Shown: in pieces, positions 17,617 to 25,532 of the stretch
Layout: every line of letters starts with the position of its first letter
Numbering within the stretch: position 1 is the first letter of the stretch
Assembly: GCA_028280955.1 (NCBI GenBank)
Contig: JANQKU010000144.1
Span: forward strand, 1 to 32,784
Length of the DNA stretch: 32,784 nucleotides
Direction of reading: 5' to 3'
DNA from: Opitutaceae bacterium
GTDB lineage: Bacteria; Verrucomicrobiota; Verrucomicrobiia; Opitutales; Opitutaceae
Translations under genes and position numbers: made by a program
The notes under the pieces: generated by a model
What the model saw: only the letters and a program-made list of their open reading frames with translations
The model's database searches: none
What the model was told of the DNA's origin: nothing

Positions 17617-18249
17617 TTATTCAGAAGGCACTCGAGTTGTCTTTTCAATCCAGAGCCATTTGCGATATTTAATCGTAGCGATAACGTCTAATCCTACCTT
17701 TCTGCACAAGGCAAGATTCGCCTTGTTGTTTACATCAGTAGCACCATAGATAATATATCTTTCTCCTTCAAACAGATCCTTATACAGTTTGTAACGAAGT
17801 TTTGAACCCAGTCCGTGGCCACGGTAAGCAACACTAACAGTGATCTGCTCAGAAAATGCTTCATCCGGTCCTAATGGAGCAGTGTATTGGACAACAGGAA
17901 TATGAATCTGATCGTAACTAATAAGATTAAATCCCGCAACCATAGCATCATCCAGAGCGACTAAACATTTGCCACCACCTTTGAGAATCTCATCCAGCCG
18001 CATTTCTAACCATTCTTCCATTTCAACAATCTGTGAGATAATTGACCGCTCTCCAATATCGACGAACCGGAATTGAAAGTTTGAATCAAGATTATTAGGA
18101 AATTCGACCTTGCGGATATCCGTTTTGTAAAGCAGATAGGTTCGCCGATAGAATAGCGGTCGGATGATCCCGCCAAGGGATTTCTTAATTGTTGGCAGAA
18201 TTCCGTAGTCCCGAAGGTTCCTACGCACTTTCTTAATTACGTGGATCAA
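17617..18249 (-). CDS. GNAT-family N-acyltransferase
   Basis: The 210-residue protein carries a GNAT domain in its second half. The acyl-CoA-binding loop is VAYRGHGLGSKL at about 140-151, preceded by the beta-strand ITVSV and followed by the NNKANLALCRKVGLDV segment typical of the family. The N-terminal 50 residues are basic and not recognised. The start is uncertain: TTG at 18249 is the first start codon after an in-frame stop, and a GTG seven codons further in is an alternative. It directly precedes and abuts the PaaK-like gene, so a shared substrate is likely, for instance an aminosugar. Confidence 0.8.
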   Translation of the reverse strand: MIHVIKKVRRNLRDYGILPTIKKSLGGIIRPLFYRRTYLLYKTDIRKVEFPNNLDSNFQFRFVDIGERSIISQIVEMEEWLEMRLDEILKGGGKCLVALDDAMVAGFNLISYDQIHIPVVQYTAPLGPDEAFSEQITVSVAYRGHGLGSKLRYKLYKDLFEGERYIIYGATDVNNKANLALCRKVGLDVIATIKYRKWLWIEKTTRVPSE

Positions 18250-18266
18250 GAGATAAATGAAGTTCT

Positions 18267-18313
18267 TTGATTGACTACGACAAATTTACGCAAAAATTTG
18301 AGGAGTCAATCAA
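18267..18313. repeat. Two-part perfect hairpin between the DUF362 and GNAT genes
   Basis: TTGATTGACT (18267-18276) pairs perfectly with AGTCAATCAA (18304-18313). Inside it, CAAATTT (18281-18287) pairs with AAATTTG (18294-18300), leaving a six-base loop and a small internal bulge. The outer arm covers the stop codon of the DUF362 gene. No T-run follows on the minus strand, so this is not a standard terminator. It could stabilise or process the transcript between the two genes, or act as a weak attenuator. Confidence 0.6.
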
Positions 18314-19848
18314 CACTCAGATGAAGATCCAACAGGAGGCATACCAATTGTTTTAACAGGCTCTTCTGAGCCAGTTATATTTGAATCGTCTTTCCAATAC
18401 TCGATATGTCCGACCCAGTTGGGATGTGGGGCATACTTTAGATTGTAGCGTTGTTTTAGCTCATTCAGGTCGTAACTCTCATCTCCTTCGATAATTGTAA
18501 GTTCTTCCAGTGATTGATTGGTAAGCGGCAGCTCTGGAACATCTTTAGTGTAAGCGTTTTGAATCAAAGGAATGCGACCAACATCAAATCCCATTAACGT
18601 CGCGGCAACCGCATCGATATCTGAGCAATTAAAGCTGCCCAACAAGGCTCCGGAATAGACCGGATCAGTTTCGAGTGGACCATCACCTTCACCCCCAACG
18701 ACCCCATCAATGATAGTAAAGATAGTTCGTTGCTTAGAAGATTGTACTTCACCTTTCTTATTCGAATACATAATAATCCGATTTAGGTCGTGCAGAGTAC
18801 GCCACACCGTATCATTACCATGCCACATAGCTTCGAAGATATCATCTTTGAAGGGAACGATCCTTTGCGATTCCCACATCAGTTTCTTAACAATTGCCAG
18901 AACAAATTTTATGGGAATGAATGGAATGGTTTCTTTTTGATCATGTAACCATGTAATGATATTTTTACGAAATGAAGGATTGATATACTGGTCGCCCCCT
19001 TCGCTTACAGAGCCGACTGTGAAGTGTGGCAATGCGTCCTTCAAAGAAGGAATCCCCATGAAGTTTTTCAATGCCAAAGTAATAGCGGTGCGCCGATGGG
19101 TTTTGAGCTTAGGGATTGTGATAACGACATCCGACTCAAGTAAAGAATTCGGGAAAAGGTATTCGTGTTTTGTTTCTGTATGATGCTCACGCATCTTTTT
19201 ATAGGAGGCGATAGCGATACGCAACTTCATAGGATCAATACCATGAAAACAACTCTTGTCCTTTAGATCGACAAATGTGTATCCGCGCGGATCATGCTCA
19301 ATCTTCTGTCTTTTCCATCTCCCATAAAGATAAGTGCGAACGCCTTTGTTCATTCGTAGATCGAAATTTTCTATCGGAATATCAGTTATTGTTCGGTACC
19401 ACTCGAGCAATTCACGAACACCTGACACCTCCATTGCCTTATCGAAGTCACTCATATAAAGCTGGCAGTCGGCGAGAATGATTCGCCCTTCGCCCTTCAA
19501 CGCTTTGCAGACATAATCGAGTATCGGACGAATAACGGATGCATGATTAATCACGCCAAAGATGTCTTTACCCTGTGTATGTTCATGTACAACGGTGTTG
19601 GGTTTTACAAAAACCGTCATCCCAGGTTTGATAAAATCTCCGTATGGATTCCATTCAGGAGTTCCGTAATTTTCTTTATCGAGACCGATATTCCTGAGGA
19701 TTTCACGGATACCACTATACACTTGATTCTCTTCACTGATTCCTTCACCCCCATATTCGGGAAATCGTTCGGAAGGATGGAAAGGCGATTGCTCAGGATA
19801 AGCTGCCGTTTTGATAAATTTGAGTACGGTTGTTTTGTTAGTTTTCAT
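18310..19848 (-). CDS. DUF362-family protein
   Basis: This is a 512-residue protein of the uncharacterised DUF362 family. Family hallmarks are GMTVFVKPNTV near 76-86, NHASVIRPILD near 101-111, and VVITIPKLKTHRRTAITLALKN near 241-262. There is no signal peptide and no ferredoxin-like Cys cluster. H251, K261 and H275 are spaced 10 and 14 residues apart, which recalls the H-K-H arrangement holding the nickel-pincer cofactor in LarA (10 and 16 apart); this is an observation by eye, not an established homology. The gene lies in the same strand block as larEBC. Members of this family turn up in glycan loci, but no reaction is proven. Confidence 0.85.
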   Translation of the reverse strand: MKTNKTTVLKFIKTAAYPEQSPFHPSERFPEYGGEGISEENQVYSGIREILRNIGLDKENYGTPEWNPYGDFIKPGMTVFVKPNTVVHEHTQGKDIFGVINHASVIRPILDYVCKALKGEGRIILADCQLYMSDFDKAMEVSGVRELLEWYRTITDIPIENFDLRMNKGVRTYLYGRWKRQKIEHDPRGYTFVDLKDKSCFHGIDPMKLRIAIASYKKMREHHTETKHEYLFPNSLLESDVVITIPKLKTHRRTAITLALKNFMGIPSLKDALPHFTVGSVSEGGDQYINPSFRKNIITWLHDQKETIPFIPIKFVLAIVKKLMWESQRIVPFKDDIFEAMWHGNDTVWRTLHDLNRIIMYSNKKGEVQSSKQRTIFTIIDGVVGGEGDGPLETDPVYSGALLGSFNCSDIDAVAATLMGFDVGRIPLIQNAYTKDVPELPLTNQSLEELTIIEGDESYDLNELKQRYNLKYAPHPNWVGHIEYWKDDSNITGSEEPVKTIGMPPVGSSSEC

Positions 19849-20109
19849 TGTTTTTTAAAAAGGAGATTTTTCTGTAATCGGAGAACTGCCAGGAAAACTA
19901 ACACTAATCTACTGGTTTCCAATGTAATTCAATGTAAGAGTTCGGGTCAAAAGATGAAAATAATCACATACCACCTTTAATTTCAATACTCTGAAGACCC
20001 AATGGTAAAAAGAAAATTACAGCCCGAATCGATAGGAATCGTCATCATTGAATAATTAGATATGAAGAGTTTAAATGACTCTATTACCGTGGAAATAAGG
20101 ACGCAGAAG

Positions 20110-21093
20110 TTATCTCTCTTCTCCTAAATGTTTATTTGGTAACAAATAGTTCTGAACATAATCTTCGATCGCCTCTTCAAGAGACGTGAATCTCCTGCGG
20201 TATCCAACAGAACGGAGCTTGGACATGTCTGCTTGCGTATGATATTGATATTGGTTTCGCAGTTTTTCCGGCATATCAATATAAGAGATCTGCTCCGGTT
20301 TTTTCAGTGCTACGAACATGGCACGAGCAAGATCATTCCATGTGCGCGCTACACCAGTACCAACGTTGAAGACACCGTTAGCAATGGTATTCTCCAAAAG
20401 CCACAAGCTTACATCGACAGCATCCTTAACATAGATGAAGTCACGTTCTTGCCCACCATCAGGATAGGATGGATCATATGATTTGAATAAGGTAAAAGGG
20501 AGATCTTCACTGATCTCGGGAAATTTTTTGTTCACCACACTACGCATGACACCTTTGTGCCATTCATTCGGACCAAACACGTTGAAATAACGGACTCCAG
20601 CTGTGACTTCTAACAGCCCTTCATCACGTGCCCAAATATCTACGAGTAGTTTGGATTTTCCATAAGGATTAAGAGGAGCAAATTGATCGAATAATTCAGG
20701 ATCATCGCTAAAGCCCAATGCTCCATCACCATAGGTCGCAGCACTACTTGCATAGATACACCGAACATTATTTCTGAAGCACCAAAGGATCAGTTCCTTC
20801 GAATAATTCACATTATTGTCCTGAAGATAATCCCAATTGTCTTCGGTTGTATCAGAACAAGCTCCAAGATGAAGCACACCACTTACATCAAATTGATCAT
20901 AAAATCCCTGACGAAGTCGTAAACGAAATTCATCAACTCCAATGGTCTCGCGAAATCGCAACGATCTGAGATTTCGACCTTTCTGCTCGTGATCAATATT
21001 GTCGACCACAAGAATGTCGTCGCAGCCTCGCGTATTTAAAGCAGCAATGATAGCAGATCCAATAAAACCGGCTCCTCCAGTAACGATAATCAT
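20110..21093 (-). CDS. hldD: ADP-L-glycero-D-manno-heptose-6-epimerase HldD
   Basis: HldD inverts C6 of ADP-D-glycero-D-manno-heptose in the last step of heptose precursor synthesis. It is an extended short-chain dehydrogenase of 327 residues. The nucleotide-binding motif GGAGFIG is at 6-12. The active site has SSAATYG near 116-122 and Y144/K148 in NPYGKSK. VVDNID, LGACSDTTE, VFGPNEWHKG and GGQERDFIYVKD are typical of HldD. It starts ten bases after the gmhB-hldC fusion and closes the four-gene heptose operon. The 260 bases that follow hold no gene. Confidence 0.95.
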   Translation of the reverse strand: MIIVTGGAGFIGSAIIAALNTRGCDDILVVDNIDHEQKGRNLRSLRFRETIGVDEFRLRLRQGFYDQFDVSGVLHLGACSDTTEDNWDYLQDNNVNYSKELILWCFRNNVRCIYASSAATYGDGALGFSDDPELFDQFAPLNPYGKSKLLVDIWARDEGLLEVTAGVRYFNVFGPNEWHKGVMRSVVNKKFPEISEDLPFTLFKSYDPSYPDGGQERDFIYVKDAVDVSLWLLENTIANGVFNVGTGVARTWNDLARAMFVALKKPEQISYIDMPEKLRNQYQYHTQADMSKLRSVGYRRRFTSLEEAIEDYVQNYLLPNKHLGEER

Positions 21094-21103
21094 GGTAATA
21101 ATT

Positions 21104-22159
21104 TCATTTTGTAGAACGGATATTTTTTACAATCTCGCTCGTGGAAAAATTGTTTCGTTTTACGATTGTATGGCCTTTTATACCGAATTTTTGCATTGTT
21201 GCCCATTCGACCCAAGTTGTTGGCTCACCATAGTCGGGCCCATTGACTTGAACGTGTGGTTTCACACTTTCGAGCAGTGACAACATAGGTTCTTCTGAAT
21301 AGGATCCTGGCATTGTGACCACGTAGTCTACGCAGATGAGAGCCGCCAGCATCGCGCAACGGGCCTCTTCAGGTATAAGCGGTCGACTTGGACCTTTTGC
21401 TGCGGTCACTGCGTTGTCTGCATTGACGCCGACAAATAGAACGTCTCCTTGTTTTCGAGCCTCTTCGAGCTGATCTAGATGGCCTGCATGAATCAAGTCA
21501 AAGGAACCATTAGTAGTGACGAGTCGCCGACCCATTCCTCGAAGCTCCGCAGCAATTTCGGCAGCTTCTGCTGATGTAATTATTTTTTCGTTACGCCAAT
21601 TATAACGATCGAATTTCGATTCTCCATTTGCCATTTTCTCTGAAAATTCTAATAGCGATTCAATAATCATGTCAGGCTGAATCTTCAAAGATTCCGGTTG
21701 CCAATAAGGGCTTCGGATAAGCGCAGTTTGGGCCCCAATATTTTTACCGAAACCAATGTCCGACTCTTTGTCGCCAATAACCCAGCTTCGCTTGTAGTCA
21801 ATAGGACCAATAATTTCTTCAGCTTTTCGAGCCAACCCAATCTCGGGTTTTCGGCATGCACAGCCCGCTTCTCGGTGATGAGGACAATAAACAATTGTAT
21901 CCAGATAAACTCCAGTCTTTTGTAGTAGGCTTTTCATGTACCCATGGAGAATGTCCACATCATCCTTTGAAAATCGACCGTCGGCGATACCGGCCTGGTT
22001 CGAAACGACGACAAGCGACCATCCCTCTTTTTGTAGTGCTCTTAGGGCCTCTGGAGCTCGTTGGGTAAACTCCCAGTCGGAAATGCGGTGCACGTAACCG
22101 TGGTCCAAATTGATCGTGCCATCACGATCGAGAAAAACGACTCGTTTGGGTGCAGCCAT
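21104..22159 (-). CDS. gmhB-hldC: Fused GmhB phosphatase and HldC-type heptose-1-phosphate adenylyltransferase
   Basis: One 351-residue protein has two enzymes. Residues 1 to about 175 are the HAD phosphatase GmhB: catalytic DRDGT with D11 and D13, and the zinc-binding CPHH...CAC cluster (92-102), which removes the C7 phosphate of heptose 1,7-bisphosphate. Residues about 190-351 are a nucleotidyltransferase with TTNGSFDLIHAGH (H224 and H227), which adds AMP to heptose 1-phosphate. In Escherichia coli the second activity is fused to the kinase (HldE), while here it is joined to the phosphatase and the kinase is separate. The two domains catalyse consecutive steps. Neighbours hldA and hldD lie 12 and 10 bases away. 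Confidence 0.93.
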   Translation of the reverse strand: MAAPKRVVFLDRDGTINLDHGYVHRISDWEFTQRAPEALRALQKEGWSLVVVSNQAGIADGRFSKDDVDILHGYMKSLLQKTGVYLDTIVYCPHHREAGCACRKPEIGLARKAEEIIGPIDYKRSWVIGDKESDIGFGKNIGAQTALIRSPYWQPESLKIQPDMIIESLLEFSEKMANGESKFDRYNWRNEKIITSAEAAEIAAELRGMGRRLVTTNGSFDLIHAGHLDQLEEARKQGDVLFVGVNADNAVTAAKGPSRPLIPEEARCAMLAALICVDYVVTMPGSYSEEPMLSLLESVKPHVQVNGPDYGEPTTWVEWATMQKFGIKGHTIVKRNNFSTSEIVKNIRSTK

Positions 22160-22171
22160 GTGGGATTAAAG

Positions 22172-23182
22172 CTAGCTAAGAAAGATTTGCAAGAGCTCTT
22201 CTTGAGTCAGGGCGACAGCGCCGATTTTACTTGCAATTACCGCCCCTGCTCCATTGCCAATATGGGCTACCTCCGTATCGTTCGCCCCAGAAAGTTTTGC
22301 CAGCACGATAGCAACCGCGGCGGTATCTCCGCAGCCTGAAGTGTCGGCCACTTCCACGCGATGGACCTGTGGTACGTGGACTCCTTCCGTTTCTGCTGTT
22401 TGCACGTAAATACCGTCCTCACTGAGCGTCAGAAACACATTAGTTTGAAACGTATCATTGAGTTTGGTCGCAAGTTCTTCTTTGGGTACCCCCCCCTGCA
22501 GATGTTGATTTAGGCCGAGATATTCATGGGCTTCCTTGCGGTTTGGCGAAATATAAGAAACTCCTTTGAAAAGGCTGATATGAGTCGGCTTTACGTCAGC
22601 CATCACCGGGATATTGTGCTCCTTGCTAGCAGTCAGAACTGCGGCAGCCACACCTTCCGTCAACATGCCCTTTGAGTAGTCTGAAACAAGAATAGCATCG
22701 ATGGATTTTGCTTCCGCGAGGATTGAGGAAATGACCTTTTGCTCAATTTCAGGAGAGATATCGTGAGTTTCCTCAAAGTCGACTCGCAACATTTGCTGGC
22801 CACCCACCATATAGCGCTTCTTTTCTACCGTCGCGCGACTGGTATCCTTTATAAGAATAGGCTCATAACCTTCAGCAAGCGCTGCTTCTTCGAGTTCCTC
22901 GGATGCTCGATCGGAACCTACTACACTAATCAATTTGGTGGTGGCGCCCAGAGCGGAAGCGTTTTTGGCAGTATTACCCGCGCCTCCTGTTGCCCTGTAT
23001 TCTTCTTTTGCGTGGAGGATTGGAACCGGAGCCTCTGGATTGATGCGTTCGACCTTGCCGATAACGTATCGATCGATCATTACATCGCCAACGACAAGAA
23101 TGCACTTACTACGAAATTGACCAATAATTTCGATGGCCCTGCTCGAGCTTACGCCCTCCGGTTGAGAATTGTTTTCATTCAT
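22172..23182 (-). CDS. hldA: D-glycero-beta-D-manno-heptose-7-phosphate kinase (HldA, HldE domain I)
   Basis: This ribokinase-family sugar kinase of 336 residues phosphorylates C1 of heptose 7-phosphate. It matches only the first domain of HldE. VGDVMIDRYV and RINPEAPVPI near 31-55 are HldE-like, followed by GGAGNTAKN at 67-74 and KPTHISLFKG. The ATP-site motif reads DTSGCGDTA, where DTTGAGDT is usual; the catalytic D285 is kept. It lies 12 bases after gmhA. Confidence 0.93.
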   Translation of the reverse strand: MNENNSQPEGVSSSRAIEIIGQFRSKCILVVGDVMIDRYVIGKVERINPEAPVPILHAKEEYRATGGAGNTAKNASALGATTKLISVVGSDRASEELEEAALAEGYEPILIKDTSRATVEKKRYMVGGQQMLRVDFEETHDISPEIEQKVISSILAEAKSIDAILVSDYSKGMLTEGVAAAVLTASKEHNIPVMADVKPTHISLFKGVSYISPNRKEAHEYLGLNQHLQGGVPKEELATKLNDTFQTNVFLTLSEDGIYVQTAETEGVHVPQVHRVEVADTSGCGDTAAVAIVLAKLSGANDTEVAHIGNGAGAVIASKIGAVALTQEELLQIFLS

Positions 23183-23194
23183 GGCTTTAAACGT

Positions 23195-23761
23195 TTATCG
23201 CGGCTCCAAAGTTTCGCAAATCAAGTGTATGGCATGAAGGTGAAGTTCCTGTACTATTGCTGCTTTGTCACTTGGACTAGTAACGGCAAAATCTGCCATT
23301 TCCCGAAACGGGCCTTTCATACCCGTGAAGGCGATAATCGTCATACCGCATTTACGGGCCGTTTCGGCGGCAAGCAAAATATTTTCACTGGTACCAGAAG
23401 TCGTGAGACCAATAAAAATATCCCCTGGCTGGCCAAGGGCTTCGACCTGGCGCGCAAATACGTTTTCGTAGCCATAATCGTTTCCGATGCATGTCAGAAC
23501 CATGCTGTCAGCGGTTAGGGCAACGACGGGATAGGCCTTTCTGTTCAATCGGTATCGTCCGACGAGCTCATCTGAAAAATGTTGGGCTTCTGCCGCAGAT
23601 CCACCATTCCCGGCAATTAGGACCTTTTTATGCTCGGCGAATGTTGAGGAGAGCTGATTGGAGACCATTTCCACTTGCACGTGAAATTCTGCGATGTTGT
23701 CGCAAGCTCTGACCAATTCCTGAGTGTGTGAAAGAAAGAGGGATTTCGCTTGTGAATGCAT
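23195..23761 (-). CDS. gmhA: Sedoheptulose-7-phosphate isomerase GmhA
   Basis: GmhA turns sedoheptulose 7-phosphate into D-glycero-D-manno-heptose 7-phosphate, the first step of the ADP-heptose path. It is a 188-residue SIS-domain protein, the expected size. AGNGGSAAEAQHFSDEL near 50-66 holds the sugar-phosphate loop and E65, the catalytic Glu position of the family. GLTTSGTSENIL is the second phosphate-binding loop. A His in QELHLHAIHL near the C-terminus completes the site. It opens the gmhA-hldA-gmhB/hldC-hldD operon, about 117 bases after the beta-helix gene. Confidence 0.95.
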   Translation of the reverse strand: MHSQAKSLFLSHTQELVRACDNIAEFHVQVEMVSNQLSSTFAEHKKVLIAGNGGSAAEAQHFSDELVGRYRLNRKAYPVVALTADSMVLTCIGNDYGYENVFARQVEALGQPGDIFIGLTTSGTSENILLAAETARKCGMTIIAFTGMKGPFREMADFAVTSPSDKAAIVQELHLHAIHLICETLEPR

Positions 23762-23878
23762 GGGTCTTGGTTTCCAAAGTATGGTTTATTCAGATAGTGA
23801 CACTACGTTGGGAATTTGGATAGCAGCCGGTCTCTGTTGTTGAAAGCAATGAAGGTCCTGTCCCAAGTAAAAGACCAT

Positions 23879-25162
23879 CTATTCGCTGATGATGAGATCG
23901 CTTGGTTTTATCAGGACACTATTCGAAACGTATTCGAAAGCCCCAGCATCCGGTTTCTCTCCGACGGGTCTCGCTATACCACGGAAGTCTTCCACGACAA
24001 CGCCAGACAGATCAATCCCCGCATCGATGGGAGTGGAATCTGGAACGAGCTCGTAATTCGCCCCATCGGGGGCGGGAAAAACGAAATAGGCAGGAGATGC
24101 GGCAACATTGCTTCCGCTGGCAGGTCCAACGTTGTTCTGTAGGTCCACAGATCCACCTAGGGATTTGTATGCGCTCGATGGAAGTGCGTCGATAGTGTTG
24201 TGATAGATTCTCCGGGTATGGCTGTCGTTTGCTCTGTTGTTTACAAGCACACCGTAAGCGCCAGGATCCAACGCGTAGATCACGTTGTTATAAACCAAGC
24301 AACCTGTTCCGGCGTGTATCGCCGTTCCTGTATCATGTAATATGTTGTTTCGTACAATGTGGTTTGGATTTGAATTCCAAGCTTGGACTCCATTGTGGGA
24401 TTCGGAGATTTGAATTGCGCCGTAGTTCCCTATTGCCCTGCTATTGTAAATGAGGTTTCCCTCGATGACACAATCATGCGTTCCAGGCTTTAGCTCTATA
24501 GCTTCGCCGCCATAATCGTCTGTGCTAGTGTTATATACCGTATTATTCCGAATTGTCACATGGTGAGTGTTATCCAAAGGGCCGGCCGAACCCGTTCCGA
24601 CATAAATCCCTTCGCCATTGGCAGAGCCTTTACCCGTATCATGCACAATGCAATCCTCGATCGTTATGTACTCCGAATTTCCATGTACGTGGATACCTTC
24701 CTGCCCGATTTCGAATACGGTGCAATCCTGGATCGTAATATGAGAGGACGATTCGATATAGATCCCCTGATTCATATTGGTCACACCTATTCCATCGAAA
24801 ACTAGATAGGAGCAATCTATAATCTTTGCCCGACCCGTATTAAATCCTGTACCACGCACCACGGGCATAGAACCGGGATATGCCTTGATAACCGTAGGTT
24901 GGCTTTCCGTGCCGGACAATCCGGAAGCGATGTAAAGTGTCTCGTTGTACGTACCAGATTTCACTAATAAGGTATCACCACCCTTCATTCGGCTCAAGCC
25001 ATAGTTGAGCGTGCACCAGGGATTCGCTTCAGTGCCATTCCCATTAGTGTTCGCACAGTTTGCTTCAGGCGAATTATCGACGTAGTAGGTTGCTGCTTGC
25101 ATAATCGATCCCTGAGAGTGGATGATCAATAGGAAAAACAAAAATAATCCAAATTTTAACAT
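23879..25162 (-). CDS. Secreted right-handed beta-helix protein (pectate-lyase-like fold)
   Basis: The 427-residue protein has a signal peptide (hydrophobic 4-16, likely cut near MQAA|TYYVD). The mature part starts with YYVDNS, and the following GTEANPWCTLNYGLSRMKGGDTLLV is typical of polysaccharide-active beta-helix proteins. Repeated coils such as HITIQDCTVFEIGQEGIHVHG and YITIEDCIVHDTG build the helix from about 110 to 345. The end has DFRGIARPVGEKPDAGAFEY, a common closing motif of the class. No sorting signal or membrane anchor follows. A lyase or epimerase acting on the exported polymer is plausible; catalytic residues cannot be named. Confidence 0.82.
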   Translation of the reverse strand: MLKFGLFLFFLLIIHSQGSIMQAATYYVDNSPEANCANTNGNGTEANPWCTLNYGLSRMKGGDTLLVKSGTYNETLYIASGLSGTESQPTVIKAYPGSMPVVRGTGFNTGRAKIIDCSYLVFDGIGVTNMNQGIYIESSSHITIQDCTVFEIGQEGIHVHGNSEYITIEDCIVHDTGKGSANGEGIYVGTGSAGPLDNTHHVTIRNNTVYNTSTDDYGGEAIELKPGTHDCVIEGNLIYNSRAIGNYGAIQISESHNGVQAWNSNPNHIVRNNILHDTGTAIHAGTGCLVYNNVIYALDPGAYGVLVNNRANDSHTRRIYHNTIDALPSSAYKSLGGSVDLQNNVGPASGSNVAASPAYFVFPAPDGANYELVPDSTPIDAGIDLSGVVVEDFRGIARPVGEKPDAGAFEYVSNSVLIKPSDLIISE

Positions 25163-25532
25163 AAAACAATATATGGCATCGGCGTTATCACAATAACCTT
25201 TAATCGCAGAACAATCTGCACATTTTTACTAAATTCTCAAAGATAAACATCATAAGTTCCATCGCTGTGTGTTTCCCATGAGAAAAAGAAGAGTTTTAAG
25301 TAAAAAAATAGAAACGCCGGGCAGTCGATGTGGCTAATCTCCATGCCATGCCGGAACAAGCCAACGAGTTGCAATCAGCCAGCGGTAGCCATACTTATCA
25401 ATAGTCTATAATCTTGATCATCGCAAATCACGTGCTCTTTAGGCGATCTGATTTCTTTATGTACGTATGATCTGATTCCCGACAATTTGAACTACAAGTA
25501 ATTCATCGATATCCCACTCAAATGCCGGAGTA
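25163..25532. other. 370-base intergenic region between the GT4 and beta-helix genes
   Basis: No gene is supported here. A patch richer in G+C lies at about 25315-25390 within AT-rich flanks, with GGCAT repeated in tandem on the minus strand. On the minus strand a TGG...GC pair resembles a sigma-54 promoter but has eleven bases between GG and GC. GCAGA and TCTGC form a small 5-bp inverted repeat near 25206-25219. GATCTGATT occurs twice, near 25444 and 25469. The beta-helix gene probably has a promoter here. Confidence 0.4.

Noticed and set aside
22739-23518. 259-residue plus-strand frame opposite hldA and gmhA
   Set aside because: It is antisense to two clear enzymes with intact active sites and its own translation has no family features.
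25330-25352. Possible sigma-54 promoter upstream of the 427-residue beta-helix gene
   Set aside because: GG and GC are separated by eleven bases instead of ten, and the site lies about 170 bases from the start codon.
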